Shown here piece by piece: positions 35,455 through 44,246 of a DNA stretch of 64,000 bases. The stretch comes from Paenibacillus eucommiae (GTDB lineage: Bacteria; Bacillota; Bacilli; Paenibacillales; NBRC-103111). Under the pieces are notes generated by a model, which was not told the origin of the DNA, did no database searches, and saw only the letters and a program-made list of their open reading frames with translations. The position numbers were made by a program, and so were the translations under genes. Position 1 is the stretch's first letter; each line of letters opens with the position of its first letter. The DNA lies in contig NZ_JAGGLB010000016.1 of NCBI RefSeq assembly GCF_017874215.1, positions 148,122-212,121 on the forward strand. Direction: 5' to 3'.

Positions 35455-35494
35455 AAAGACAGAACCCCTCTGACGAGGGGTTCTGTCTTTTTTT
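35455..35494 (+). terminator. Strong Rho-independent terminator
   Basis: AAAGACAGAACCCCTC (35455-35470), loop TGAC, then GAGGGGTTCTGTCTTT and a T run: a perfect 16-base stem. It ends the GerE-like gene and may also serve the convergent exported-protein gene. Confidence 0.95.
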
Positions 35495-35548
35495 AATAAA
35501 TTATAGAAATTATAAGTTATTTAATTTAGGCTGCAGCGGCCACGAGCA

Positions 35549-36451
35549 TTAATCTATAGGGAAATATTGGATTTCCTGGTCACTAGGTATGGAGTCACCT
35601 TCCGTATCCATAATTGCATTTGTTCTGAATTTAAGAATCAGATATCCGATATCTTCAATAGAAATGTCAGCTGACAATTGCATGATCAGGATTGGTTGAT
35701 CCGGTACGCCTAGATCCCACGTCAGGGAAATCGGGGTGATCGAAAGTGGTTCCTCGGATTCCTCAGACCCGGACTGCAATGGATAGTAAGCTAACGAAAG
35801 CACTGTATCCTCAAACGATGTACGATTCGTCGTCGCTGCTGATAAGGGCTTATTAAAATAAACTTGAAGGGCATTTGAAACCGGAAAATTCGAAATGCCT
35901 AAATCTGCTGTCAATGGATACAGTTCCAACAGCTTCGCTGCAGGACCGTTTGCACTAAGCTGCGCGGAGACACTCGTTCTGAACTCAACTGTATATTCGC
36001 CATCGTTGCGGATATATAATTCATGATCCACCCAATCAAAATCTAAAATATCATCAGGCCCAATCGCAGCATAAAAGGCAAGCTCTACATTTTGTTTACC
36101 CGCTTCATCTAAAGGTGCGCTAAAAATTATTTTTAGAAACTGATCTGTCCACCTGACAGGGAGGTAGGTTGGATTAGGATTATCATCAGTATGAGCTCTT
36201 TTTACAACATAAGGGGTTTCTTGACTTACAGGAACGGAAAGAGGTCTAATCTGGCTAAGTAAATTTGAAATCTCGCCCGGAGATGGGCTGCTTTGATTTA
36301 TGTACTTGACTACATCGTCAATATGTATGCCATCCTCAGCTGTATCTATCTGCAAAGGAGCTGCATAAGTACTTACATGAACACTAATGAGTGATAAGGA
36401 TAGAAAAATAATTACGGTTAGACATGAAAGCTTTTGCCATCTTGACTTCAT
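35549..36451 (-). CDS. Exported protein of unknown function
   Basis: About 300 residues. GGAGGTTC is best spaced for the ATG at 36449-36451; the longer frame to 36481 is unlikely. A signal peptide is clear (KSRWQKLSCLTVIIFLSLSLISVHVSTYA). The mature part is rich in beta-strand patterns: two similar Ig-like halves, one near LKIIFSAPLDEAGKQNVELAFY and one near LQVYFNKPLSAATTNRTSF, each with a P-L turn reminiscent of bacterial SbsA-type Ig domains. A serine and glutamate patch (SGSEESEEPLS) links them. No catalytic motif or anchor is seen. I do not recognise a named family. Confidence 0.7.
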   Translation of the reverse strand: MKSRWQKLSCLTVIIFLSLSLISVHVSTYAAPLQIDTAEDGIHIDDVVKYINQSSPSPGEISNLLSQIRPLSVPVSQETPYVVKRAHTDDNPNPTYLPVRWTDQFLKIIFSAPLDEAGKQNVELAFYAAIGPDDILDFDWVDHELYIRNDGEYTVEFRTSVSAQLSANGPAAKLLELYPLTADLGISNFPVSNALQVYFNKPLSAATTNRTSFEDTVLSLAYYPLQSGSEESEEPLSITPISLTWDLGVPDQPILIMQLSADISIEDIGYLILKFRTNAIMDTEGDSIPSDQEIQYFPID

Positions 36452-36493
36452 CATGAACCTCCAAACAGTCATATTTAACAAAAATATTAAGCG

Positions 36494-36529
36494 AAATATT
36501 TAACCAAATATTCAACCAAATATTCAACA
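36494..36529. repeat. 12-bp tandem repeat (three units)
   Basis: AAATATT followed by TAACC, CAACC and CAACA in three consecutive units, just upstream of the exported-protein start codon. It could hold a regulator or be simple slippage. Confidence 0.7.
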
Positions 36530-36859
36530 AAATTTTATCACATTTGAGGCTATTGTCATAACCATAATTTACTAAGAGTATTAAAAGGGATCAGTGCGAT
36601 TTTTTTTACATATTAGAAAGTTTAAGTGCTTTACAGTGTTAAATTGTGGAATTAGGCATTAGTTGGCACTATTATTTTACTTGGTTGGTTTACAGTGTAA
36701 AAGAGGGTGCAGGAGGAGCGAGGCACTGAAAAACATGGATAAAGCGAAAATAAGTTTGAGGGGGAGCCCCATGCGTAAGCCGAATGATCGTTAAAGAGGA
36801 CGGATGGCCTCTCCAGATCCTTCTCGGCTGCGCGAGCTTTTCTTCCCAGCTCTTTTGAC

Positions 36860-37116
36860 GCTAGGAAATCCCTTCCAACCAAGAGAAAACCCTTGCTGGT
36901 TGTCCGTTTGAGCTTGATGTTCGAGCGATTGTAGCTGAGAAGAGGGAATCGATGTGGGAGGAAGAGCTTTAGCGTCCGCCTTTAAAGATTTGTTTCTTCC
37001 TCCTCATCTATACCATTCAAGGGAACAAATCTTTAACAGCGGCTGGATCCCACAGCGATTCTCTCCCTCCATGCACCAACGTCACGGACACGCACTTCAA
37101 AGGACACCGCGAGGCG
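36860..37116 (+). repeat. Long-hairpin intergenic element, copy 1
   Basis: One of three related elements in this window (others at 44972 and 56591). The outer stem is GAGGGAATCGATGTGGG (36942-36958) with CCCACAGCGATTCTCTC (37049-37065). The inner stem is TTAAAGATTTGTTTC (36982-36996) with GGAACAAATCTTTAA (37022-37036). GTCCGTTTGAGCTTGATGTTCG near 36902 pairs imperfectly with the right edge. The left flank also holds CGTTAAAGAGG and GGCCTCT segments seen before copy 2. It precedes yunB. Confidence 0.8.
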
Positions 37117-37202
37117 TCCATCCCAAATATCCAAGCCCTCTTCTTTTTTGCAGGAAGCTTGCATATGGTGATAATAAACGGGAACTAGCTGGGGGGAAAA
37201 GG

Positions 37203-38000
37203 ATGCGAAGGCGCAGATGGAGAAGCAGTCCTACTGGTAAAAGCAGCCGCAAAAAAAAGCTGATCCTGGCGATGATCATTTTTTTTCTGTTCTTTCTGCA
37301 GTTTTTTATTTTTGTGGAACGCAATTTAAGGCCGCCGCTGATGAGCTTGGCTAAGGTTAGAATTAAACAAATCGCCACGCAGACGATTAATTCGGCAATT
37401 GCAGATACCATATCCAAGGAAGCCAATGCCGAGCAGCTTATTGATTGGAAAACGGACAATAATGGGAAAATTACTGGATTTATGCTCAATTATGCCGAGC
37501 ATATGCGCATAACGGCTGAAACAATAAACACGGTTCAGAAGGAATTGGATAATCTCACCAGCATGCCGGAGCATATTCCACTCGGTCAAGCGCTGAACAG
37601 CACCATTCTTGCTTCTTTTGGACCCGATGTTCCTATAAGGCTGCTGCCAGTGGGGAATGTGAAGGTGGATCTAAGCACCAGGCATCAGAATGCTGGCATT
37701 AATATGATCCTTGTCGAGGTTTTCGTGCGGATTATTGCCGAAGTTAAGGTTATCATCCCCTTGGACAGTGAAGCGGAAATCGTCGAGACGGAAATTCCGA
37801 TTTCCTATTCACTGGTTGTAGGGGACGTGCCCACTTATTATTTTGATAACAAAGGTAATCCAGTAGGTACAAACAAAGATTCTGCTCCCAATATGGTGCT
37901 CCCCAATGTAAGCTTTCCATTGACAAGCGGGGGGAGTGGAGGCGATCTAAACAGCGGAAATGCTGGTAGTGGAAATGGTAGCAGTGGCAACAGCAATTGA
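37203..38000 (+). CDS. yunB: Sporulation protein YunB
   Basis: About 265 residues from ATG 37203 (GGGGGG upstream); the open frame further left runs into the repeat element and is not protein-like. A basic N-terminus (RRRRWRSSPTGKSSRKKK) precedes one membrane helix (LILAMIIFFLFFLQFFIFV), giving a type-II membrane topology with the bulk outside. The soluble part (SLAKVRIKQIATQTINSAI, then IPLGQALNSTILASFGPDVPI, then LLPVGNVKVDL) matches the YunB family, which in B. subtilis belongs to the mother-cell sporulation programme. A Gly/Ser/Asn-rich tail ends the protein. It converges on lytH, its neighbour in B. subtilis too. Confidence 0.88.
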   Translation: MRRRRWRSSPTGKSSRKKKLILAMIIFFLFFLQFFIFVERNLRPPLMSLAKVRIKQIATQTINSAIADTISKEANAEQLIDWKTDNNGKITGFMLNYAEHMRITAETINTVQKELDNLTSMPEHIPLGQALNSTILASFGPDVPIRLLPVGNVKVDLSTRHQNAGINMILVEVFVRIIAEVKVIIPLDSEAEIVETEIPISYSLVVGDVPTYYFDNKGNPVGTNKDSAPNMVLPNVSFPLTSGGSGGDLNSGNAGSGNGSSGNSN

Positions 38001-38038
38001 AACCGGAATTGAAACTGGAAATGAAACTGAAATTCGGC

Positions 38039-39127
38039 TTAGGCAGAAGGAGCGGATTTTGTCCGATTCTTCTGCTCTTCCCGTTCCCAATTTTTTAAGT
38101 ATGGATAAGGGTTAAATGACCATTCATTTAGACCTGTATCGCGGTACAGCCCATAATGTAAATGAGGAGGGAACTTGCCGGAGGTTCCAGGCTTGCCATA
38201 TCCGGAGCTTCCTACCCAGCCTACGGTCTGTCCTGGCTTCACAATATCCCCTTGCTTCAGGTTTTTAGCAAACCCCGATAAATGAGCATAGTAGTGGTAC
38301 GTATTGGTCAGATCCCTGATGCCAACCCGCCAACCGCCGAAGTTGTTCCAGCCAATCAATTCAACGATTCCGTAGCAAGTGCTCCTGACTGGAACTCCAT
38401 AACGGGCAAACAAATCCGTGCCTTCATGTGTCCGAAAGCCTCCCCATCCCCGTTTGGCTCCCCAAGTGCTGCGATAGGAATAATCTGCGCTCAGCGGCAG
38501 AGGAAAAGCATGCTCAAATAAATCAAGTTTTTCTAGATTTTTATATATTTCACTAAATTGTTTAATGCGTTGTACACTCCGGGTGTTCTGATAGTAAGCC
38601 CAAAGACCGATCTGACGATCCGTATCACGATTACCAGACTTGGTTATTTTTGATACCATTGTCTGTAATAAGTCCAAATCATTGCTCCGGTCCGCTTTAC
38701 CGTCTCCAGAGCCATCCTTGCCAATACCGCCAAACCAGGCGATAGACATCGGATTCGTATCTGCTTGATCCGGATTTAGTGGTCCTGCCCAGACAGCCTC
38801 GGGGATTTGAATAGCGATTAAGCCTTGTGGCTGGGCGGTACCTTTCTTTTTTGCAGAAATCAAACTGCGTTCGTATTGATCGATAGCAGCCAGCTCATAC
38901 CAGGGAATTTTGCTGACAAGGGCAAATTCCTCCAATAAATCTTTGCGTTCTGCAAATATGTTTTTCTTCTGCACCTCTGGATTTTCAGCAGCGAATAAAC
39001 GTTGGTTTTGACCTAAACCAAAGTCAGAACGCGTCATCTCAAGCACAGAAAGGAGCGTAAAAAGAAAAAGGACTGCATAAGCAATTTTCATCCATAAGCT
39101 GACTTTGTTAACCATGATTATCATCAT
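38039..39127 (-). CDS. lytH: M23 metallopeptidase, LytH-like L-Ala-D-Glu endopeptidase
   Basis: About 362 residues from the first ATG; ATG 39115 is an alternative start because AAAGG touches the first ATG. One N-terminal membrane helix (KIAYAVLFLFTLLSVLEM) anchors it outside the membrane. The C-terminal third is a LytM/M23 domain with both zinc motifs: HEGTDLFA (HxxxD) and PHLHYGLY (HxH). The segment before it (EEFALVSKIPWYELAAIDQYERS) matches the LytH/YunA N-terminus. In B. subtilis, LytH trims spore-cortex stem peptides to single L-alanine side chains; the same role is inferred here and supported by the adjacent yunB. Family is sure; exact specificity rests on the context. Confidence 0.88.
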   Translation of the reverse strand: MMIIMVNKVSLWMKIAYAVLFLFTLLSVLEMTRSDFGLGQNQRLFAAENPEVQKKNIFAERKDLLEEFALVSKIPWYELAAIDQYERSLISAKKKGTAQPQGLIAIQIPEAVWAGPLNPDQADTNPMSIAWFGGIGKDGSGDGKADRSNDLDLLQTMVSKITKSGNRDTDRQIGLWAYYQNTRSVQRIKQFSEIYKNLEKLDLFEHAFPLPLSADYSYRSTWGAKRGWGGFRTHEGTDLFARYGVPVRSTCYGIVELIGWNNFGGWRVGIRDLTNTYHYYAHLSGFAKNLKQGDIVKPGQTVGWVGSSGYGKPGTSGKFPPHLHYGLYRDTGLNEWSFNPYPYLKNWEREEQKNRTKSAPSA

Positions 39128-39278
39128 CCTTTACTACATCCATCCGGACTTTTGTTTGTAGGATGCTCTGCTGTTAGATTTTTATGCCGCATTTCTGTCG
39201 GCTGGGCAGATAATTCCTTTGATGTACCGATTTCTTTTCTGTATGTTTTTTGCTATGATCAATTCAGAGGTGGTTAGG

Positions 39279-39758
39279 GTGAGCTTTGATCACAGGGAAG
39301 AGCACGTGGATGAGAATATGCTGCTAGTACAGGCCAATCTGGATGATATGAACCCGGAGTGGACCTCATACATAACAGACAAGCTGTTTGCTGATGGCGC
39401 AAATGACGTATACTGGATTCCTATTATTATGAAAAAAGGAAGACCAGGAATTATGCTGAATGTTCTCATCGAGGCGGTTCGTTTGCAAGCTGTAGAATCC
39501 ATTATTTTCAGTGAAACGACAACACTTGGTATCCGATATTTGCACGCGTCTTGTCACCGGTTGGCAAGAGAATTTGTAACAGTTGAAACACTATGGGGGC
39601 CCTTAAAAGTAAAAGCAGCCTTTCATCAGGGCAAACTCGTACAGTATGCTCCTGAATTCAAAGAGTGCGAGGAAGTCGCAAAGAAGCACCAGGTCCCATT
39701 AAAATCAGTCTACGATGAGGTAAGGAAGCAATTCGATGCTGCTCAGAGATCAGGTTGA
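39279..39758 (+). CDS. larC2: LarC2: C-terminal domain of the nickel-pincer cofactor nickel chelatase, separately encoded
   Basis: About 159 residues from GTG 39279, with AGAGGTGG five bases upstream. The opening ENMLLVQANLDDMNPEW is the signature at the start of the LarC C-terminal domain. It continues with WIPIIMKKGRPGIML and FSETTTLGIRY, all typical of the domain that binds CTP and inserts nickel into the pyridinium-dithiocarboxylate cofactor. In Lactiplantibacillus plantarum this part joins LarC1 by ribosomal frameshifting; here it lies on the opposite strand, convergent with larC1 and about 400 bases away. It must therefore be made as a separate subunit. Its start is close to the divergent lytH start. 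Confidence 0.85.
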   Translation: MSFDHREEHVDENMLLVQANLDDMNPEWTSYITDKLFADGANDVYWIPIIMKKGRPGIMLNVLIEAVRLQAVESIIFSETTTLGIRYLHASCHRLAREFVTVETLWGPLKVKAAFHQGKLVQYAPEFKECEEVAKKHQVPLKSVYDEVRKQFDAAQRSG

Positions 39759-40095
39759 GTGGGATCAGACAAAAAGTGTGGGAACATATTGCAGGGGGAC
39801 ACTATCGTTTTGAGTAGGGTTCCTTCTTTGGCAACACGGACATTCCGGTAAGCATCACCGGGGCCAAATGCGGGCTTGTCATACATAGAAGTAAAGGTTA
39901 CGGACATGAGGGCCGCTATTTTGCCATTTATCTCTTTTTTTAGAGAGCTTAAGGACATAGGTTCCGTTATTTGTCTTAAAATCATGGTTTTGGAACGGTT
40001 TCCGCATCAATAAGGTCTTTCATGTCCGTAAGCGCCGCAAAAACCTTAGAATTTCTAAAATAACGACTCTGAGGTCCGTAAGGCCCACACATCAC
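39759..40095. other. Non-coding stretch with inverted repeats between larC2 and larC1
   Basis: A gap of more than 300 bases. TTACGGACATGA (39898-39909) is the exact reverse complement of TCATGTCCGTAA (40020-40031), and AAATAACG occurs in both orientations. Two short minus-strand frames cross it, but neither has a ribosome binding site or a recognisable product. It could be a structured repeat or the scar of the event that separated larC2 from larC1. Confidence 0.5.
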
Positions 40096-40100
40096 ATTAA

Positions 40101-40138
40101 GAAAGCAGCCTCCCTTTAGCGGAAGGCTGCTTTCTTTG
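40101..40138 (-). terminator. Terminator of the lar operon
   Basis: GAAAGCAGCCTCC (40101-40113) pairs with GGAAGGCTGCTTTC (40121-40134). It lies just past the larC1 stop and could act in both directions. Confidence 0.8.
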
Positions 40139-40153
40139 TTAATTGTGTTAGCT

Positions 40154-41386
40154 CTAATGCTGCTGCTTGTGATCATGTTCATCTTCTTCATGGTTGTGGG
40201 CATGTCCTTCATGTCCATGACTATGTCCATGCTTATGTGATAGCTCATCATCATGATCATGATCGTGGCTATGATCGTGTTTGTGAGAGTGAACAGGTTC
40301 ATGCTGATCACTATGTTTGTGTGAATGTGAGTGAACTACATCATGCTGATCACTAGGATCATGTGTATGTGGATGTGAATGCTCACTATGGTGGTTATGT
40401 TCGTGTGTATGCGAATGTGATTGCTCATCATGATGGCTATGGTCATGAGAATGGGAGTGGTGTGAGTGACTATGGTCATGATTATGATCTTTGGTGTGCT
40501 CGTGCTGGTGACCATGCTCATGAATATGCTCGTGTCCATGTCCAACATGTGTATGCTCGTTATGATGGTGATGCTCATCATTGTGGTGATGATGATGATG
40601 ATGATGATGGCCCTCAGCCAGATGTTCATGAGTAATTTGCCATTTACTGATGAGTGGGTCAATCGTGCCAATGACAACACGCAGCACGTTGGGCTGGTTA
40701 GGCAGGTCGCGAGTACCGGCTCCATATCCGATTGCGTCTACAACCATAGGAGGAAAGCTCTTGGAGAATTCATCCACAACTCCAGAGATAATGCCAGCAC
40801 CTGTAGGTGTGGTCATTTCCATGCTGTAGTTTGTAGAGGCAATTGGCAGACCGCGCATCATTTCTAATGTGGCTGGTGCTGGTACAGGATAGATGCCATG
40901 ATCGATATGGATAGTTCCTGAGCCTAGAGGAACGGGAGAGGCATAGATTTTCTCAATGCCCAAAGAATCAATGGCAAGTGCAACACCGACGATATCTACG
41001 ATAGAGTCAATAGCGCCCACTTCGTGGAAATGGACTTTTTCGATAGAGATTCCGTGAATTTTGGCTTCGGCAATGGCGATTTTTTCGAAAATAACAAGAC
41101 TAAGCGCCGTTACCCGCTCATTAAATCCGGCTTCCTTCAGTACACGGACTATTTCTGAGTAGTGCCGGTGATGCTGGGGAGGATGGGCAGGATCGAGCCG
41201 CACGTCGAACTTCAGTGAAGAAATACCGCGCTTGATAACTCGCTTCCACTCCAGTGTATAAGGCTCCAGCTTGATTCTGGCAAGCTCTTCTTCTATGTAG
41301 GCTCTGTCTGCCCCCGCGTCCACCAGAGCAGCGACTGTCATGTCGCCGCTGATGCCGGAGAAGCAATCCAAATATAAGATGCGCAT
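40154..41386 (-). CDS. larC1: LarC1 with a long histidine-rich C-terminal tail
   Basis: 410 residues. The first 260 match the N-terminal LarC domain: LYLDCFSGISGDMTVAALVDAGA, then IEKVHFHEVGAIDSIVDIVG, then PVPAPATLEMMRGLPI. LarC uses CTP to insert nickel into the pyridinium-3,5-bisthiocarboxylate mononucleotide cofactor of lactate racemase and related enzymes. From about residue 262 the protein is a roughly 150-residue tail of His, Asp, Glu and Ser with dozens of histidines, a likely nickel store or buffer. The C-terminal LarC2 domain is missing and is encoded separately at 39279. larB starts just upstream with an eight-base gap, so larE-larB-larC1 form one operon. No larA-type racemase gene is in the window. 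Confidence 0.9.
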   Translation of the reverse strand: MRILYLDCFSGISGDMTVAALVDAGADRAYIEEELARIKLEPYTLEWKRVIKRGISSLKFDVRLDPAHPPQHHRHYSEIVRVLKEAGFNERVTALSLVIFEKIAIAEAKIHGISIEKVHFHEVGAIDSIVDIVGVALAIDSLGIEKIYASPVPLGSGTIHIDHGIYPVPAPATLEMMRGLPIASTNYSMEMTTPTGAGIISGVVDEFSKSFPPMVVDAIGYGAGTRDLPNQPNVLRVVIGTIDPLISKWQITHEHLAEGHHHHHHHHHNDEHHHHNEHTHVGHGHEHIHEHGHQHEHTKDHNHDHSHSHHSHSHDHSHHDEQSHSHTHEHNHHSEHSHPHTHDPSDQHDVVHSHSHKHSDQHEPVHSHKHDHSHDHDHDDELSHKHGHSHGHEGHAHNHEEDEHDHKQQH

Positions 41387-41393
41387 GGCTGAA

Positions 41394-42170
41394 TTAATCT
41401 CCTTTAGACATATTTGTATTGATCAATGCTGCATAGTAGCCTGCCCCAAAACCGTTGTCGATATTGACAACAGAAATACCGGGGGCGCATGCATTAAGCA
41501 TCGCGAGCAGAGCTGCGATGCCGCCCATGCTAGCGCCGTAGCCGATGCTGGTCGGCACCGCCACGACCGGCTTCGCCACAAGGCCGCCGAGGACGCTGGC
41601 GAGCGCCCCTTCCATGCCGGCTACAACCACGATCGCGTTAGCACCGCGAATAAGCTCCAGCCGGCGAAACAAGCGGTGGATGCCCGCAACGCCCACGTCG
41701 TAAACCCGTTCGACGCGGCTGCCCATGCACTCCACCGTGACCGCGGCTTCCTCCGCCACAGGCAGGTCGGAGGTGCCCGCACACACGACGGCGACATAGC
41801 CATCGTGAAGCTTCAGGATCGGGCGCTTGAACCAGGTCAGCGCTCTCGCCGTTTCGTGGTAGCTGACGCCTGCCACAGCGGCTACCACATGCGCAGCTTT
41901 CTCAGCATCGACACGCGTGGCCAGCACGCGATCGTTATGCTCCGTCAGCTTGCGGAAGATGACTTCCAGCTGCTCCGCGCTTTTGCCTTCCCCGAATATA
42001 ACCTCGGGAAAGCCGGTGCGCTTCTCGCGCCCCAGGTCCAGGTGCGCAAAACCAAGGTCCAGCCCTATCTCCTGGCCCTTGGCTTGACTTTCCTCGATCT
42101 GCTGCTTGGCTTCTTCGACATCCAGATCGCCGCTTTTCAGCAGCGTTAATATTTTTTCCAGATCCATCAT
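41394..42170 (-). CDS. larB: LarB: nicotinic-acid adenine dinucleotide carboxylase/hydrolase
   Basis: 258 residues. The C-terminal half is the PurE/AIR-carboxylase-like core (VAVVCAGTSDLPVAEEAAVT, then GVAGIHRLFRRLELI, then PVVAVPTSIGYGASMGG), ending NIDNGFGAGYYAALI. LarB carboxylates the nicotinic-acid ring of NaAD and releases AMP, the first step of nickel-pincer cofactor synthesis. The N-terminal 90 residues are a helical LarB-specific region (VEEAKQQIEESQAKG). Its ATG overlaps the larE stop by four bases, implying translational coupling, and larC1 follows at once. The gene is noticeably GC-rich in its central part compared with its neighbours. Confidence 0.92.
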   Translation of the reverse strand: MMDLEKILTLLKSGDLDVEEAKQQIEESQAKGQEIGLDLGFAHLDLGREKRTGFPEVIFGEGKSAEQLEVIFRKLTEHNDRVLATRVDAEKAAHVVAAVAGVSYHETARALTWFKRPILKLHDGYVAVVCAGTSDLPVAEEAAVTVECMGSRVERVYDVGVAGIHRLFRRLELIRGANAIVVVAGMEGALASVLGGLVAKPVVAVPTSIGYGASMGGIAALLAMLNACAPGISVVNIDNGFGAGYYAALINTNMSKGD

Positions 42171-43012
42171 ACAGACGCTTCCTTCACTTTATCTTTAGTT
42201 TCCTTAGACAAGACCTCATTCATGCTGCCGGTACGATAACCCTGCAAGTCAAGGGTTACGTAGGCGAAGCCGAGCTTGCTGAATTTCTCATATATAGCAT
42301 CACGGTGCTCAATAACCTTATGAATTTCATCAGGCATGACCTCGATGCGGGCAATTTTGTCATGATGGCGCACACGAACCTGGTACAAGCCGAGCTGTGT
42401 CAGGAAATATTCGCCTTCGTCCAGCTGATCGATTTTCCACTTCTCAATCTTCATACCATATGGAATCCGCGAGGAAAGACAAGCGAAGGAGGGCTTGTTC
42501 CACGTTCTAAGGCCAAGCTCCTGCGATAATTGACGGATTTCATCTTTCACCATACCAGCTTCCTGCAGCGTACTTCGGATGCCTTGTTCATTTTTAGCCT
42601 TAAGCCCTGGACGGTAATCGCCCAAATCATCGACGTTGGAACCGTCAAGAATAAAGGGGTAGCCATTCTCCTTGGCCAGCTGCTGCAAATGAGCGTACAA
42701 GCCCGTTTTGCAGTGGTAGCAGCGATCCGGATTATTGGCGACGAAATCGGCATTTTCGAGCTCTTTGACTTCTGTTTTTAGAAGCTTGACGCCAAGCTCT
42801 TCGGTTAACTCAACAGCAGCGTCGAACTCTCTTGAAGGAAACGTTTCGGAAGCAGCAATTACTGCAATGACTTCACTGCCAAGCTCCTGAATCGCCCGCT
42901 TAAGCACAAATGTACTATCGACCCCTCCAGAAAAAGCGACCATGACGCGCCCCATACCTCTTAGAATTTCTCCTAGCTTGCGATCCTTCTCGCGGGTTGT
43001 TTCCAGTATCAT
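42167..43012 (-). CDS. larE: LarE: ATP-dependent sacrificial sulfur transferase
   Basis: About 281 residues from the ATG at 43010-43012, which follows GGGAGGG; a longer frame to 43072 has no better site. The PP-loop AFSGGVDSTFVLKRA (near residue 30) marks the ATP-pyrophosphatase fold that adenylates the carboxylate. The segment NPDRCYHCKTGLY holds cysteines in the region where L. plantarum LarE sacrifices the sulfur of one Cys; having two here might allow a cluster-based sulfur source, as reported for some LarE homologues. The end reads GYRTGSMNEVLSKE. First gene of the larE-larB-larC1 operon, with 300 bases of leader DNA before divergent lipA. Confidence 0.92.
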   Translation of the reverse strand: MILETTREKDRKLGEILRGMGRVMVAFSGGVDSTFVLKRAIQELGSEVIAVIAASETFPSREFDAAVELTEELGVKLLKTEVKELENADFVANNPDRCYHCKTGLYAHLQQLAKENGYPFILDGSNVDDLGDYRPGLKAKNEQGIRSTLQEAGMVKDEIRQLSQELGLRTWNKPSFACLSSRIPYGMKIEKWKIDQLDEGEYFLTQLGLYQVRVRHHDKIARIEVMPDEIHKVIEHRDAIYEKFSKLGFAYVTLDLQGYRTGSMNEVLSKETKDKVKEASV

Positions 43013-43259
43013 GATGTTATCCCTCCCAAGCTCAAGACTATATATTTTCATAAAAATAATGAATACAAACAACGCCGTTATCCGTTACAGCTAAGTGTTA
43101 TGCAAACGTGTCCATTAACAATGCAATGCATCGTAAAGTTGGCAACAACAGCAAATCTGCATGAAAGCAGCACCTGTTTTAAAGCAGAACTTATTTACGG
43201 GGGCAAGCAAAAAAGAACGATTATTAATTAAGTGTATCATAAACCATAGTTAAAGTGGA

Positions 43260-43287
43260 TTGTTTTGTCATGTATTCATGTTATAAT
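43260..43287 (+). promoter_or_regulatory. lipA promoter (extended -10)
   Basis: TTGTTT (43260-43265), a 16-base spacer, and TATAAT (43282-43287) with the extended TG one base before it. It lies 40 bases before the lipA start. Confidence 0.6.
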
Positions 43288-43326
43288 GGGGAAAATGAAT
43301 GAAACCACTGTAAGGACGTGACTTCT

Positions 43327-44208
43327 TTGGCGACAAAACCAATGGAAAGAAAGCCGGAATGGCTGAAAATAAAGCTGAACACCGGAGATAATTTTAAAGA
43401 AATCAAATCGATGATGCGTTCCAAAACGCTGCACACGGTATGTGAGGAAGCTAAATGCCCGAATATTCATGAATGCTGGGCTAACCGTACAGCAACCTTT
43501 ATGATACTAGGCGATATTTGTACCCGGGCTTGCCGCTTCTGCGCTGTTAACACAGGACTTCCAACTGAGCTGGATCTACAGGAGCCGGAACGTGTTGCGG
43601 ATGCCGCACTGCAAATGGGACTTCAGCATTGTGTAGTCACATCAGTAGCACGCGATGATTTGGAGGATGGCGGGGCAATGATTTTTGCGCGTACCATCCA
43701 GGCTATTCGAGAAAAAATGCCGTTATGCGGCGTAGAAGTGCTGATACCTGATTTTCTGGGTCGCGAGCAGTCGCTGATCACAGTATTGGAAGCTAAGCCA
43801 GACATTTTGAATCATAATATTGAAACGGTGGAGCGTATGTCTGACCGCGTGCGTTCCAAGGCCAAATACCGCAGATCACTGGAACTGCTGGAACGCTCTA
43901 AACGAATTGCTCCTGGCATTCCTACGAAATCAAGTATTATGCTTGGTGTTGGTGAGGAATGGGATGAAATTTTGCAAACGATGGACGACCTTAGAGCTGT
44001 TGACTGCAATATCATGACAATTGGTCAATATTTGCAGCCTTCGCCTAAGCATCTGGATGTAAAGATGTATTACACGCCCGAACAATTTGCGATTCTCAAA
44101 ACAGAGGGAATGAAGAGGGGCTTCAAGCATGTAGAGTCAGGCCCACTGGTGCGAAGCTCCTACCATGCGCATGAGCAGGGGAAATCGGTGGTTGAATCCA
44201 AGGTCTAG
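43327..44208 (+). CDS. lipA: Lipoyl synthase
   Basis: About 293 residues. TTG 43327 is preferred because AAGGA lies ten bases upstream; GTG 43318 is nearly touching it. The auxiliary cluster motif CEEAKCPNIHECW (CX4CX5C) and the radical-SAM motif CTRACRFC (CX3CX2C) are both intact, and the C-terminal GPLVRSSYHAHEQ holds the conserved RSSY serine. The enzyme inserts two sulfur atoms into protein-bound octanoyl groups to make lipoate for 2-oxoacid dehydrogenases and the glycine-cleavage system. It is followed by yutD after 38 bases, as in B. subtilis where lipA (yutB) has yut neighbours. Confidence 0.97.
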   Translation: MATKPMERKPEWLKIKLNTGDNFKEIKSMMRSKTLHTVCEEAKCPNIHECWANRTATFMILGDICTRACRFCAVNTGLPTELDLQEPERVADAALQMGLQHCVVTSVARDDLEDGGAMIFARTIQAIREKMPLCGVEVLIPDFLGREQSLITVLEAKPDILNHNIETVERMSDRVRSKAKYRRSLELLERSKRIAPGIPTKSSIMLGVGEEWDEILQTMDDLRAVDCNIMTIGQYLQPSPKHLDVKMYYTPEQFAILKTEGMKRGFKHVESGPLVRSSYHAHEQGKSVVESKV

Positions 44209-44246
44209 CCCCGGCTTATTTAGAAAGGAGACAAGCAGCAATTACT

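Noticed and set aside
36954..37202. Long N-terminal extension of yunB
   Set aside because: It lies inside the long-hairpin element, has no binding site, and the family starts at the basic RRRRWRSS stretch after ATG 37203.
39743..39985. Minus-strand 80-codon frame between larC2 and larC1
   Set aside because: No ribosome binding site, a stop close upstream, and it crosses the inverted repeats; no family recognised.
40363..40867. Plus-strand frames opposite the larC1 tail
   Set aside because: They are mirror frames of His/Asp-rich codons (CAT/GAT repeats) and have no start context.
41340..42149. Long plus-strand frame opposite larB
   Set aside because: It is the antisense shadow of the GC-rich larB gene; LarB motifs are intact on the minus strand.
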